A DNA stretch of 64,000 bases from Gossypium raimondii (taxonomy: Eukaryota > Streptophyta > Magnoliopsida > Malvales > Malvaceae). The translations under genes were made by a program, and so were the position numbers. The notes beneath the pieces were generated by a model. That model saw nothing but the letters and a program-made list of their open reading frames with translations. It did no database searches and was not told the origin of the DNA. This document shows positions 33,255 to 45,897 of the stretch, in pieces (position 1 is the first letter of the stretch; each line of letters starts with the position of its first letter). The DNA lies in assembly GCF_025698545.1 (NCBI RefSeq), contig NC_068565.1, positions 4,402,001 through 4,466,000 of the forward strand, in the 5' to 3' direction.

Positions 33255-35645
33255 ACCCAATTACAAAATATTGAAATCCAACGAATAAGATCAATAAAAT
33301 GATGTATTCCTAAAGATTATATTTAATGTATTGTCAGTCATCAATAAATCATAATTCATCACCTCTTTTTCAATCTTATTGACATTGTTTTAAACTCAAT
33401 TTATATAATTTCGATTTTGGAAATTTTATAAATATTTCTAAACTCCTTTTAATTCACCATGGACTGCAAGCAGTATCCGACTTCCACAGGAGACAATTCC
33501 AAGATCTTTTATTTTGGTTTCATGTTACCCCAGTTGTTAAACAAGTGCAAAACGATACGAATTATAGCATCAAGGCAATCGATGATAATTGTTGTTGTTT
33601 GACAGTGTTAAATATGATGGGAGTATTAATTTTCAAAAAAAGAAAAAAACCCCTCTCATTTGTATAATTATCCAACTTCATCCTTTTGCTTCAATTCAAC
33701 TTTAATCTTAAACCTCAGTCATATGCATTGAAATAGGAGATAGTGAGTACGTAAAATAATATGTCTAAATTCATTCCAATAAAAAATTCAAGATTTTAGT
33801 AAACCCCCACACTTTATCAATTCCATGTTGATACACAAGAAGGGGATGAGAAAATTATAATCATGTGTAAATAATTCTTTTAGTATATATGAAAAAGTCT
33901 TCCAACTATTTTTTATTCTACAGATTAATGATATGACAAATTGTAATTTGTTGATGATGCATGATATCTATGTACTAACAATACATCAAATATAATTCCT
34001 TATTTTTAGTTCCCCACCACAACATTGATTAAAAATGATATCATTTAATTGTGCGTTATCTTTAATTTTAACATAGCGATTTTAATTTAGTATTTAAAAG
34101 TAATATTTGAAGTTTATAAAATTATTTTATTCATATATAAATACGAAAAGTTCTAACATAGCTAAGCTAAAATTTCCAATGTCTAATTGATGTCAATAAT
34201 GAGCTCATGATAAATATTGAAAGAGTTTGAGTGTGATGGCCAAAATAGAGTTTGAGTGCAAGACACACCAACTTTTAATTAAAGTCGTGACAAGAATTAT
34301 TAATTAATTGTTTATACTATATAATTTGGTGTAAATTATAAGAATAGTTATTCAATTATTTATTTGATTCTATTTTCGTCATTTAATTATTAATATTTTA
34401 ATTTAGTCACTCATTAAAATTAAATGTTTTAATTATTCTCTCGTTAACTGTCATTAACTGAATGGAAATCCCCTACCTGCAACCTTTTTCTAAAATCATG
34501 CCACGTTATTATTATTTTTAAGTTCTTAGATAACCTTTGATCACCTTGGGAGCTTTTGTAGGCTCATTTAAAGCTCGGATAAGTATTTGAATCATATTTT
34601 GAGTTTATCAACATTAATAAAAATGTTCAATTGAATTGGAGTGGTTGTTGTTGCTTCGGCAACTTATATGACATCCCAGTTTGACCCGACAATCGGGTCA
34701 GGTAAAGGAGTGTTACAATAATTACTTGTGTAATTACTCCAATTCTCACCCTCCCGTAAGAATTGAAAAGTATAATTGGGGTGCTCCAATTACACTTAAT
34801 TCAATGGGATTCACAAATTACAACGGTTACTCAAATATGGCCACCATTATGTAATTACAAACAACTATACCAAAATTCAATGACTAGGTGACTTTTCAAA
34901 CACTACGTAAAAATTTGTTTTATTTAAAATAAAATATTATTTTTTCGATTATGTTGAATTAATTAAAACATGAAAATTTAAGTAAAACTTTTAAAATCAT
35001 GTATATTTATATGAAAATTTTTATGTATTAGTAATATTTTATTAATGAAATAAAATTTAGTGAAGAAAATTTTCAGATCTTATTAATTAAGAAAATTTTG
35101 ACTAAAGATATATTAATATTGTTATGATTTTTATAGACATAATCAATGTAAAGTTTTGATTAATTTTTTTATGAAAATTAACTATAAATGACTTTTTCCA
35201 CTTAGATATGTCAACACTTGTAAAATAATTTTTCCACATTGAACTGTTACCTAATTCAAGACTATACCTTGTAATATACTACAATGTATTTATATATTGC
35301 ATAATTGTAAATATGACATAAAACATCACATGTATCAATTTAAACTTGTTTGATTATAATATATTTAAAGTTGAAATGATTTGAATTTACGAAAATTTAA
35401 TATTTTTTAGTGAATTATAAGAAGGGGTAAATCTCTAACAACATCACGACTAATGTAACTTAACTTAGATCACACTTGAAACGATAACATTCTGACCATT
35501 AGATCAACACGCAACATTGAGAAAAAGTCAAATTTGAAAAACAGTTCAACTTGAGAGAATCTAAACCCAAACATAATCAGAAATAATGGGAATTTAAATA
35601 CAACCGTACTCCACCTCATGAGCACCCACCCCCCTTTTACAACCT
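33255..35645. other. Intergenic between convergent dirigent genes
   Basis: No gene found. Sequence from about 34600 onward is repeated at 61800 (27.2 kb away) together with the type B gene. The duplicated part includes CCCGACAATCGGGTCA near 34690. The section 33255-34600 shows no recognised element, only AT-rich DNA. Confidence 0.55.
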
Positions 35646-36197
35646 CTAGTAATGAATAACAGTTACATTAAGCTCCGCAATTATAGTGGTGTCATTACGT
35701 GAGTAATCCTTAAGTTGTGCAAACCCTTTGGCCATCCTAAATTTTCCTCTCCCTCCGACCACCGAAAGCTCACGTACCGTCACTGTTGTCGGATTCCTTG
35801 AAAACATGCTTATAGAGCTGCCGTTGAACTTACCCGTGATAAATCCAAAGTCCCAGTACCAGAGCAGGTTTGTTGTATTTGTATCGGCTATGAGGATCCC
35901 AAGCCCCTGAGCATTTCCGATCACCTCTGAGTTATCCTCAGGACCAATCTTTAAGATATCATCAAGGGCAAATATGGTGCTAAATGGCACTGATGAATTG
36001 TTATCGCTGCTTGTGATATTAGCCTGAGCTATCATGGCCACCGTAGGGTTGCTGCCGCTGAGAAACTCATGCAAAAAAAAGTGGAGATTGGTGACTTTCG
36101 GCTCCTCGGGATCATATGGCAAACTTTCTGTGTAGTATTGGCTCTGCACTGATACGCTGAAGAGATGGAGGATTAGAATCCAAGTCAGTCTTTTCAT
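35646..36197 (-). CDS. Dirigent protein (type B, first copy)
   Basis: A single-exon 183-residue dirigent protein on the minus strand. The signal peptide is residues 1-19 (MKRLTWILILHLFSVSVQS, before QYY). Family blocks are VTNLHFFLHEFLSGSNPT, ALDDILKIG, IGNAQGLGI, WDFGFITGKFNGSSISMFSR and RELSVVGGRGKFRMAKGFAQL, ending VTVIHY. It differs clearly from type A: HEF replaces HDI, and there is a longer acidic loop (SSDNNSSVP). It converges with the gene at 32679 and diverges from that at 38183. The copy at 62858 differs in five residues. Function is stereoselective coupling by family. The substrate is unknown. Confidence 0.92.
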   Translation of the reverse strand: MKRLTWILILHLFSVSVQSQYYTESLPYDPEEPKVTNLHFFLHEFLSGSNPTVAMIAQANITSSDNNSSVPFSTIFALDDILKIGPEDNSEVIGNAQGLGILIADTNTTNLLWYWDFGFITGKFNGSSISMFSRNPTTVTVRELSVVGGRGKFRMAKGFAQLKDYSRNDTTIIAELNVTVIHY

Positions 36198-36879
36198 TCT
36201 CTATGCTCTGATAATTGTATGGCTTATTGTCGATGTAATTTTCAACAAAAACTCCACTGAGAAAAATAGATATCTGTCACTGTTAAGAGGAAATAAGATT
36301 GAGGCAAGGATAATTGTTTCTACGCTTTGGCCAAAATAAATAGGAAATTTGGGAACTTATGATCATAATTAATTAATTATATCAATTATTTTAAAATTTT
36401 ATTATAACATTTACAAATCGTATGAAGACTGCTGTATGTGCCATTTAGTATAGTCGCCCCAATCTGGATCAAAATCAAATAAAACATTGAATTTTAAAAT
36501 TACAATTTATAGAAAGCAGGCGGCTTAGTTGCTCAGCAACAATAAAATAATAATATATACGAATTTTTTAATTAATTAAATGTCATACTTTATTTTGTTG
36601 AGTAAATTTATATGTAGAATTTGTAAATCAAGTATTGATTTATCTATCTATAAGAAAATATTAATTTGACTTAAGTTAAAGTCTTGCCTCTACCTCATCT
36701 TTTTTTTTTCTAGAGTGCTAATTATTTTTAATTAACTAAATGTAATGCTTTTATTTTGTTGAATAAATTTATATGTAGAATTTGTAAACAAGTATTAATT
36801 TTTCTATCTATAAGAAAAATATTAATTTGACTGAATTTAATGTCTTGCCTCTACTTTCTCTCTTTCCCTTCTAGAATGC
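36198..36879. other. Upstream region of the type B gene
   Basis: AT-rich, no ORF. It is the promoter side of the minus-strand gene and is repeated at 63410-64000 with small indels, including a 16-bp or so loss near 63650. ATATGTAGAATTTGTAAA and neighbouring bases occur twice within it (about 36610 and 36770), a local tandem duplication of roughly 160 bp. Confidence 0.6.
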
Positions 36880-38090
36880 AAGTTAGTCATGTCTTTGGGC
36901 ATGTTATTGTCTTGTTAGTCAAGTTTCCCATGGATCTTTAGAGCCTTTCAATACAGGATAAAGAAAAGTCTGAATTGATTTTAGATTTAAGGAGTTTGTG
37001 GTGGATGTAGATTTTCAAGTTTTTGAAGCGGTTGACTAAGAGTTAACCCAAAGTGGTCATTTCCATCATCATTGTGATCATTTGTAATTTGTCATATTTG
37101 AAGTAAGCAAGTTTTGAAATAAAATCTTTTAGCTTTGAATAATGTTAATATTGTGGAAATATGTAAGCTTGAATTTGAAGAACAATCCATTTGAAGCAAC
37201 TTACCTTGAAGATTAGATTGGATCGGATTAAGTAATCGAGTCCCTTGGATTGTAGAGATTAGATCAGGATAATATTGAAGACAACATCAAAGAACATATC
37301 TCCAATAGTTAACTTTACATTATATTGTATCTTGCTATTTTATAGCTATTGTTTATAGAGATTGGATTGTAATTGATCTCTAGTATGTTAGCAAGTCTCA
37401 AAATTCTATATATTCAAGAGGCTTGTATACACTTATGTACTGAGTAAAGAGAGCACCTAATTGTTCATCTATGAATGTATATTAAGAGTGCATTTGAGAG
37501 AGTAAACAAGTTGTGTTTATTACCTAAGTTCTTCAGGGGAAAACTTAGAGGTGAATGGTTTAGGTCTTTAGATACAAAAGTGAGATTTCTATATCAAGGG
37601 CATGATAGAAATTTGATAACTTGTTGTGTTGGAGATTAAAGATAGTAAATTTACTTAGCTAGACTCTGCGGATATAAGAAAATCGAACTATCTAAACAAT
37701 AATTTGTGTCTTTTGATTACTCTATTTTTCAATTTGTTCATTGTAGTATCAAAAAAAATGGTCACTACAACTAAGCACTTCCATTCAAACACTTAGTTTC
37801 TAAGCAATTAGCAACTGCTTAATTCAAGAATTAGTATTAGAGCTATCTGCTTAACATAACTATTGGTGTTTCTTAGTGTTGCAAAATTCTAGATATGGAA
37901 GGATTTTCAGTTACTCCCCCTTATGTAGGATGGTGTCAACTATGCCTATTAGAAGGTAAGGATAAAAGCCTACATTAAGTTTACTGATGAGAAGGCTTAG
38001 CACTCCGCACTTATTAGATGGCAACCACCCATGATCAAAATTAGATCGGGAGATTAAATCAATAATGACAATTTTTTAAAATTTTAACAT
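36880..38090 (+). mobile_element. Copia (SIRE-like) remnant: LTR, primer site and start of gag
   Basis: TAGTATTAGAGCT at 37832-37844 resembles the tRNA-Met primer site TGGTATCAGAGC. It is preceded by LTR-like sequence (about 36880-37830) and followed at 37895 by MEGFSVTPP. A shifted frame then reads AYIKFTDEKA, stop, HSALIRWQPPMIK. This pattern is the start of SIRE-type gag. The piece is cut off near 38090-38135, directly before the dirigent gene at 38183. The left end is uncertain. Confidence 0.6.
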
Positions 38091-38182
38091 TTTTACAAAT
38101 TGATACATGGGTTAGTTAAATCAAATTTTTATGACTTCAAATTTTTAAACCAACTATTTTTAGGTAAACATTGTGAAAAAAT

Positions 38183-38746
38183 ATGGAAAACCAGATGACA
38201 CTTGCATGGGCAATTATATTTTGCCTTGCCGTAGCACCAGTGCATGGCCAATACTACTCCAGAACTGTTAAGGCAGGTCCTCGGGTGGAAAAGATTACTC
38301 GACTCCACTTCTTCTTCGACGACATTCGCAGTGGAAAGAACGCTACTGCAATCCCGATAGCCAGTCCCAACACCACCCAGGATCCGCCCACATACGGTAC
38401 CTTGTATGCAATGGATGATCCCCTCACTATGGAGTCTGAACCAACATCCACGCTCATCGGAAATTCTCAAGGGCTCTACTTAGATTTAAGTCGAGAACGT
38501 ACTCAATTTACTGCAATCATTTATGCGGATTTTGCGTTTACCACTGGCAGATTCAACGGAAGCTCCTTCAGTTTGTTCTCACGCTTTTCCGCCGCAGATG
38601 CTCCTAGCACAATTCGTGAAATGGCAATAGTGGGAGGGAGAGGTGCGTTTAGGATGGCCACAGGGTTTGCCCTCTTGCGAGTCACTTGGAGCAACACGAT
38701 GGGGGATGCTATTGTCGAGTTCAATGTTACTTTGTACCATTACTAA
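38183..38746 (+). CDS. Dirigent protein (type A, second copy) with truncated promoter
   Basis: An intact 187-residue frame with signal peptide (1-22, AVAPVHG before QYYS) and all family blocks: TRLHFFFDDIRSG, GNSQGLYLDLSRERTQF, ADFAFTTGRFNGSSFSLFSR and REMAIVGGRGAFRMATGFALL. Two oddities. Position 46, His in the HDI motif of the sister copies, is Asp (CAC to GAC, 38318-38320). Similarity to the upstream regions of 45898 and 50405 ends about 48 nt before the ATG, so the TATA box and promoter are missing and a Copia gag fragment lies there instead. It may be silent or use a new promoter. The frame itself has no lesions. Confidence 0.85.
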   Translation: MENQMTLAWAIIFCLAVAPVHGQYYSRTVKAGPRVEKITRLHFFFDDIRSGKNATAIPIASPNTTQDPPTYGTLYAMDDPLTMESEPTSTLIGNSQGLYLDLSRERTQFTAIIYADFAFTTGRFNGSSFSLFSRFSAADAPSTIREMAIVGGRGAFRMATGFALLRVTWSNTMGDAIVEFNVTLYHY

Positions 38747-40534
38747 ACCCAATTGCAGAATACTGAAATTTAATAAATAAGCGAAATAAAATAGTATATT
38801 CCTAGGGCTTATATTGAATGTACTGTTTAAAGATTCTTGTAATAATTATATAAATATAATTAAAAAATAATTATAATTTTATCATTGTTGAGTGGTTATT
38901 TTTCTCTCTCCTCTCTTGAGGGTCCATTTCCATATTTATAAAATAACATTTTTTGATGTGATGTACTAGATTTAAATAGGTTCTATGCATGTCAACATAT
39001 ATCCTCCTCTAGGATCAACACGCATCCTCTTAACATGAGTTCGCCATCACGCTAACGAACTATGCGCTAGCGAAGCTTTCAGAGAATTGTGTGATACGCG
39101 AATTATATAATCATAAGCAATAATCGATTAAGTCGAGTTTAATCGAATAGCAGGTCGAATCAAGACAGATGATGATTAACACTATGACAATCATCTTTAA
39201 TCTTCATCACTTAATATAATTGTCGTACAACATTATGATTTAATTCTTATCGAAATTAAATCCTTTAAAATGAAAACTATATCTAACAAGGTAGCTATTT
39301 TTCTTATTCTCTTTGCAGTCCAATTTTGTTAAAAGTAATCAATTAAAGGTTTCACAGAACTCTATTTATATAATTTGCGATTTGGGAAATTTGTGGATTA
39401 TTCTAAACTGTTTGTTAAAGGCCCTTGGGTAACTGATTCACCATGATTTGCAAGTTGTAATTACAAGCAGTATTTGACTTTATTAGGAGGCAGTTTCATG
39501 TTACCCTGTAAAACCATCTAAATACCAATTATATGTGATGAAGACAATTGATTATAATTTTTTTTGGCCGTAACAATTGAATTGCATCTTCCTAAAAACG
39601 TGCCTCAAAATTCATGACACATATAAAAAGACGAAAGCAAAACCACCTCTCACAAATTAAAGATTGAATTAGGATTGAAATAAATGAACGATACATTCAT
39701 TCGTCATTAATATAAAAATAATGATAACGGTAAAATTAAATATTGCAATAATATTATAGTGCGAGGCTGAACATACCGCATCAGATTGCTTATTAAAACC
39801 CTAAGTCTCTAAATCAAAAGCCCCATCGCAATTAATTTTGATCCATCCCTCCAGAGGCTTGGACCAAGCAACTTTGGACAACTTCTCCTATTGCAATTGT
39901 CTGTCATTAACAATTCCCTGAGCATCCATAAACTCCTTAGATGCAAATAGGATGCGCCGTATAGTACAGTGAATATCAATATTCTTGCCTTCCATCAAGA
40001 ATTCACAACCAAGTTTCAAAAAAATCCAATAGGTATACAAAATTCTAATCATTAATACCTTGTTCTGATCCCAACAACTAACCTAGACTGGACTGATTTA
40101 GATATATCAACCTAGATAGGACATGAACTACAAACAAATAAAGGTAAGGAGATAATAGATTTCTCTGCCTCAGACCTCTAGATAGTAGTCCAACCATGTA
40201 CAAGTGTAAGATCAGTGGGTACATAATTGATTCGCTATTCTTATAGTTTGCCCTAGTTTACTAGACATTAAAGATAAAAAGGACTTGCAAAATTTGTTAC
40301 ACTATGGGATAAAATAAATGATTGGAAAGTGCAAGAAAAAGCTAAAAAAAACTAATAAAAGAAAATAAAGTCACGAAGAAGAACATGACAGCCAACCACC
40401 TCTCTAAATCCATTCACCATTATTTATTTTTTTCTCCTCTTTTATTACATTATTATTTACTCAATCATTAATCAAATACGTAAGGTTAGCATATGTTATA
40501 TAGATTAATCTTTAAAATGACACCATTTATTTGT
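38747..40534. other. Duplicated 3' flank of a dirigent gene
   Basis: No gene. It matches 50969-52412 plus the sequence near 53198, and its first 450 bp match 46462-46915. Around 39640-39800 it has a degraded relative of the Harbinger-type MITE (GTGCGAGGCTGAACATACCGCA). At about 40222 it lacks some 780 bp present at 52413-53190. Confidence 0.6.
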
Positions 40535-41335
40535 TTTCTTTTTACATTTGTTGACGTAAAAGAACATGGGACTGACACGTAGAAAAATAAAGAGACAACA
40601 TATAGATTCATCTTTAACCATTCTTTCACAATGTTTTTAAAACTTTAAAATTTTGAAAAATAAAAAAAATTTGTTAAAAAATAAGAAATATATAAATTAT
40701 AAAACTTCAAATATATATAAATCAAAATTGAAAATAAAAAGAATATATAAATTGAAAATAAAATAACAAAATTAGTGAAAAGTCAAAAAATTGTTTTAAA
40801 ATTCAAAATAAATAAAACTGGTTCGATTTTTAGTAAATTACAAGAAATTGTAAAAATATAAAATTAAAATATTTTAAATATTAAAGAAATAAAATTGACC
40901 ATTTGACGTTTGTCAACTCCTTATTAGCGTCGGTTAATGTTAGTTAAGTTTGGTTAACTTCAGTTAACACCGATCAAATTCTTTTATAATATTTTTAAAA
41001 ATTGACTATTTTTATATATTTTTAATTTTTTGTTATATATTTTTAGATTTTAAATTTTTTTATTTTTTATTTTTTAAGTTGAATTTTTAAAGAGTAAACT
41101 TTTAAATGATAAATTTTAACTTTAATTTTTTATTTTCAATTTTTATATATTCAGTTTTGGAGTTTTATCATTTATAATATTTTAAAAAATTAAAATTTAT
41201 TAATTTTTAAAAAATTTTAAGGTTTTTTTTAAAATTTGTTAAGAATAATTAAAGATGAATCCACTTATGCTCTCCTTATTTCTCCAACGTGTCGCCCCCT
41301 ACTTGTCCACGTAACAGATTCTCCAAAAACAAAGT
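40535..41335. mobile_element. Foldback element with long AT-rich inverted repeats, 0.8 kb
   Basis: The left arm (about 40535-40745, with GACACGTAGAAAAATAAAGAG and GATTCATCTTTAA) is matched by the inverse of the right arm (about 41115-41335, with GATGAATCC and CTTATTTCTCCAACGTGTCG). The arms are over 200 bp, imperfect and almost pure A/T inside. The unique centre holds GTCGGTTAATGTTAGTTAAG. A second copy is at 58287-58985. No transposase frame; superfamily unknown. Confidence 0.6.
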
Positions 41336-41842
41336 GTGTTAATGTAGGGATGAATTTGTGTAATGCATGCCAACCTTAGGGCCAATATGATTAGAAAAAA
41401 CATTTAGGGGTTAATGGTTGCCGAGTTCATAGGTTAGTCTATATATTAATCCTTAAAAAACTAAAGGTTAACAATAGGAACGGATTTGGTGTTAATCATA
41501 TGGATCGATTTGAGTAACAAATGCCAACCTTAGGAATCAATGTGATAAAAAAATATTAGGTGCCAATTTGAGAAAAGTGCAAAGTTTAGGGGCAAATCTA
41601 TATATTAAACCTTGAACAAATCACTTGTGTTTTTTTTTTCTCTTTTAAGAATTTAATTGAAGTCGCCGGAAAATCACAGGCTTTTTCACCAGAACACATT
41701 TCATCTCTTTTTCTCTCTTCTCAGACCAACTTTGACTTCAATCAAATTTCAATCAGCAAGAATTTGCTTTGAAAACATAGAGAAAATTCCTTTTTTGGGT
41801 TTCTAAAATTGTGAGATTTTGGGCTTTTAGAAGAAAAGTGGA
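41336..41842 (+). other. Upstream region of the UBTD-like fragment
   Basis: A degenerate direct repeat of about 115 bp (41350-41458 and 41500-41620, both with TGCCAACCTTAGG and TCTATATATTAA) precedes a 5' UTR-like stretch from about 41660. It is colinear with 59148-59651, so the duplicated gene piece carried its upstream DNA. The empty site of the Harbinger-type MITE is at about 41337-41340. Confidence 0.55.
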
Positions 41843-43192
41843 TTGGGCTGTGCTGGATCGACGCCGGCCGAAGGAGACGGTGAGTGTATTTTACTTTGTT
41901 TTTTCTTCTGGTTTTTCTTGTTTGGTTGCTGAGAAAATCGTCGGGAAAGTTGGAAGCTTGAAAAACAATGACAACATCTTTGATTTGTTTGAGCTCTAGA
42001 AAACTTTGATTTATTTGAGCTCAAGAAAACTTTGGAGCTAAGCTAGTTAAATGGTATATTAAGCAAGTAAAGTTTCTGATATTTCCAAAGCAGCTAAAAG
42101 GCTTCCGCTTGAATTTCTTTTTATTTTTAAAATTTTTGTTTCAATTTATAGTGTTTTTTTCGTTCATTTTAAGAGATAGATAGCATTTTGGTTATTCAAT
42201 TGTGTGATAATTATAGTCTCTTTGTTTTCTTTTCCCTATATATGGATGATATATAAACAAAAACAAATTATAATGTTGGAGCAATGATTGAAATATCTAT
42301 CATCTATATATTCCTTTTCTGACTTATTCCTTTTCATAGTATAAATGATGTTGTTATAGACTGAAAAAGAGAAAGTAGAAGAAAATGGGGCTAAATTTGG
42401 GATGATGATTTGAATGTTCTATTATTAGTACTCAATTTGTTTTCCAAATGTTTCTGAAAATTTTCTAATGTGTTCCATTTAGCTTTTTCAATAAAGAAAA
42501 CTTGCATTTTTGGAGTTGCAAGCAACTACATTGTTAATTTATTTATTAGTATTTTTCTATTGTATCGAGATTCAATAGTTGAAAGTTTGGAGATTGCTGA
42601 TCAAATTATGAAAAAGAAAAAGGACTAATGCCTTGGCTGCATGAAATGGGCTATGTAATTATATGTTCATTCATGCTATTGTCATATGTATGACAATGGA
42701 TCAGTTTAGCACAATTCATAATCATATAGGAAACTTTATTTTCAGTCCAAAGATGGTCTCACATTGCGTAGAGAAGGGATAGTGGATGCTAGGATTCTAA
42801 TCCGGGACTTGCTGAATGCCTCTTAAGCATGGCTATATAAACCGGTGGAGTTAAGTGCTGGATTCTTATCACGTAGGAAACTTTTTCCTAGTTTGAGCTC
42901 CAAGCATGCTATCTTCAAAAGAAGTAGTGCTTGAGTGTTTGGGTGGTTAGTTTCTTTTTACCATCCGCTAACCAACTTACTAACTCTTTCTGGCAAACAT
43001 GCTGTATGAAATCATGCTTTTAGATTTGCATTCGAAGTGTATGTGTAGTAAATGATATAGTGAACTCTTTTGGCTCTGATAGGGAATGTGAAAAAGATCC
43101 GGAAGCCAAAGCCCTGGAAACATCCTCAGCCGATAACCAAGTCTCAACTTGAGCAGATGCGTGAAGAGTTTTGGGACACTGCACCTTCCTAA
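41843..43192 (+). pseudogene. 5' fragment of a UBTD-like ubiquitin-domain gene, start codon lost
   Basis: Exon 1 (41843-41879) encodes GCAGSTPAEGD after a start codon changed to TTG. The donor is G|GTGAGT. The intron runs 41880-43082 and ends TCTGATAG. Exon 2 (43083-43192) encodes NVKKIRKPKPWKHPQPITKS then QLEQMREEFWDTAP, the conserved N-terminal region of UBTD1/2-type ubiquitin domain-containing proteins (EFWDTAP is diagnostic from memory). Coding stops at SerTer right after DTAP, where normal proteins continue with a GRKEIWDAL-like segment. The sequence then turns into a Copia LTR. A truncated, start-less copy. Confidence 0.72.
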
Positions 43193-43960
43193 ATTATTCT
43201 TCCAACGGCTCCAAAACTCTCTTAAAAGATAAGGATAAGAATAATCATTTTTTACACTTTAAACTTTTCCATATGATTAGTTAAAGAAGTGAAGAATCCT
43301 AGCCAAACACCAACTTTTGTTTTCTCAAACATGCCACTGCTTTGAAGGCTGGAAAAACCAATCATCCATGAGGCTGAAACATCCCAAACGACCTAAGCAA
43401 AAAATTTATGTTTGTTCTAACAGAACATGGAACGAGCAAGTAAAAAAACCGAACAATCTCCCCCTCAACATTTTTGAAAGAACCCCATAAAAAATGATTA
43501 GCACACAATCCAAACAAGTTAAATATCAAGAGAATTAAAATATGTCTTCTCCTAAGAGGTAAAACCATGCTCGATCATACACTCCCCTATCAATATGTTT
43601 GTTCATCATATAATCAACTAAGCATGCACCAAGGTCATAAATAAATAGTACATCAAGCACTTGCTGCGAATCTTCTTCCCTTTCCAAGTGGTCCTTTTTA
43701 TATCATCTCAACAAATAAAATATAAAGTTACCAACCATAAATTTAGCACAATATATTGCACATAATTCTTAATATGATGTATCCCAAGATCTACTCTCAA
43801 GTCATTAAATATAATACCATATTTTCACCCAAACTTACAAAGCATGGACCGATTCCATTATCACAAACTGAACACCAATTTGACTGAGTATATAGATGAT
43901 GCGAATCTGTAATCTTAAATTTACGACGTTAATTTTACTCGGTTTTAGGATTCAGTATTC
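43193..43960 (-). mobile_element. SIRE-like Copia remnant (LTR piece and 3' internal end)
   Basis: On the minus strand a polypurine tract (TTGAGGGGGAGAT, 43456-43470) precedes TGTTCGGTTTTTTTAC at 43455, so 43193-43455 is a truncated LTR and 43456-43960 internal sequence. It abuts the UBTD-like fragment and is repeated at 47713-48480 and 60994-61795. It is related to 5125-5340. Confidence 0.6.
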
Positions 43961-45786
43961 GACACCTTCCTTAATTGATAATGCTTGTATGAGGGAAAAT
44001 GCAAGTTGCCACACTTAGAAAACAAAGAATTAATTAATTTAATTACAACTCCTAGAATCATTTTAAAAAATAATTAAAAGTTAGTTACGTTTGAGATTGG
44101 GCAGATAGAAATGAGAAGCATTAATCCCTTAGAAAACGGTTATCATTCTCTAATGTTTTATCCTTGACTTTCACCAAGGGTTTTAATTTGGTATTTTCAA
44201 AGTAAATATCAAAATTTCTAACAATTGAGCTAAGCCAAGACTTCTAAAATTTTGTAAACTTAAATAGATTTTTTTAATGAAATATTCATCATAAACTATA
44301 CAGATAGTCACCCAATTATAAAAAAAATACTATTTAGACATGAAAAAAATTTAATTTAAATACCCACGTTACATAGTTTGATCATTTTGATCACTCCTGT
44401 TAAAATCGACCTTTTTAGTCAATTTTTATGGGGTTTTAATGTTTTGGTAACTACTGATGGTGATGGTGATGATGAAACAATGAAATCAAAGGATTAATTT
44501 TTAAAATAATTTTATTATTTAACAGAAAATTTAATTTTTATTTGGATTTTAGCGGGAGTGATCAAAATGATCATACTATGTGACTATTTGTGTAGTTTAC
44601 TCAATTATATAAAATTTATTAAAAAATTGAGTTTTGATGAAAATTTATAAATATTTTGAGATTTAAAATGCTAGCATTTTTAGAGCCCATCCCACAACTA
44701 AAGAGCGGGGATTGAACTCCAACCACATGGTTATGGGATGAGGTGAACAACTACCACCACACAACTCATGGTTAATTTATAGTTGTCTTGTTTGAAAAAA
44801 TAATTGATTTAGGAAAGGGGAGGGATCTACTTACATAGATGTAAAACTAAGGTGGTTTTACACCCTTCTGTAAGTTTTTGTATAATTAATATTTTAACAA
44901 TTAACTGTTGAATTTGTTAAAATATTTGTATTTATCATACATGTAAAATTTTAAATTAATCGGATATCTATATTATACCAATCTAAAATATTGTCTAAAT
45001 TAATATATTTAATCACTGATTTTTTTATTACATAAAATGAATAGTTAATTTTTTTAATTTATGTCAAATTTGACACACATTATCTATATGCATATGTTAT
45101 TGGAATTTTACTAATTAAAAATAATAATTATATTAAAATAAATAATAATATAATATATTGTCTCAAAATTTACAAATAGTTTTAATGAAATAAAATTTTA
45201 AAATATATATTAAAATTAAATCGGAAGCTTCAAGTGAAATTTGTAAAGGAAATTGAGCTACTAAAATCCCTCTTAAAAATACTAACAAAAATTTTGCCGA
45301 TTGATTTATAGTTCGATTGGCATGGGTTTAAGTGTGCTGAAACGCATAATCCTCCTATTTATGTGTTAGAGAGGAATTATGGGTAGTTCTAAGTATTGTA
45401 CTAACAAAAATTTAAATTCTCTAATATATTTGTCCCAATAAATGAAATTATTTCCATAGCTTTGAAAAGTTTAATTCCAGAAATAAATTAATTTCCATCA
45501 CCTTGAAAAGTTTAAAACAAATAAAACGCGCCCACGAATCCCTACCTAAATTACATTTGAATAATAACCTCTAATATTTAAAGAGTTAATTTGAATTCCG
45601 GCCTACCAATCTCCAGTGACCAAGTCTCAAAAAATAAAAGAAGTTCCTTCAGTTCTCCAACCACAATTAGACTCTTCTCCAGAATTTTATGACTTTACAA
45701 AAGTAAGATAAGGAACACAAGAATTACCCATATTCACACCTAGATTTATTCAAAAAGGGCTGTTTCTTCATGCCGATCACAAATTC
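43961..45786. other. Upstream region of the dirigent gene at 45898
   Basis: No gene. It is colinear with 48481-50291. Contents: a MITE (44293-44602), a shortened SINE-like piece (45303-45410, where the part between the A and B boxes is missing) and AT-rich DNA. From about 44850 on it is distantly similar to the flank of the gene at 32679. Confidence 0.6.
44293..44602. mobile_element. MITE with TAAACTAYACARATAGTCAC ends
   Basis: The left end, TAAACTATACAGATAGTCAC, is matched by the inverse of the right end, GTGACTATTTGTGTAGTTTA. Length is about 310 bp, no ORF. The duplicate at 48792-49113 keeps the fuller right end AGTTTACCC. Target duplication not resolved. Confidence 0.5.
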
Positions 45787-45794
45787 TATTTAAA
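45787..45794 (+). promoter_or_regulatory. TATA box of the dirigent gene at 45898
   Basis: TATTTAAA lies 111 nt before the ATG in the block CTATTTAAAGCCCTGAGG. The block is shared with the genes at 32679 and 50405, but absent at 38183. Confidence 0.65.
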
Positions 45795-45897
45795 GCCCTG
45801 AGGTGCGCCACAAAAAGCACAAAACCAACAATTTTTATTTTGTTCCATTATCTTCAAGTGTCAAAACCAACTATTTTTAGGTAAACATTGTGAAAAA

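Noticed and set aside
38254-38457. Conserved minus-strand ORFs opposite the dirigent genes (also 45969-46172 and 50476-50679)
   Set aside because: They recur only because the sense genes are duplicates; no independent start context or motif.
41811-41999. 62-residue frame over exon 1 of the UBTD-like fragment (also 59620-59808)
   Set aside because: It is in the wrong frame; the GCAGSTPA frame with a splice donor explains the conservation better.
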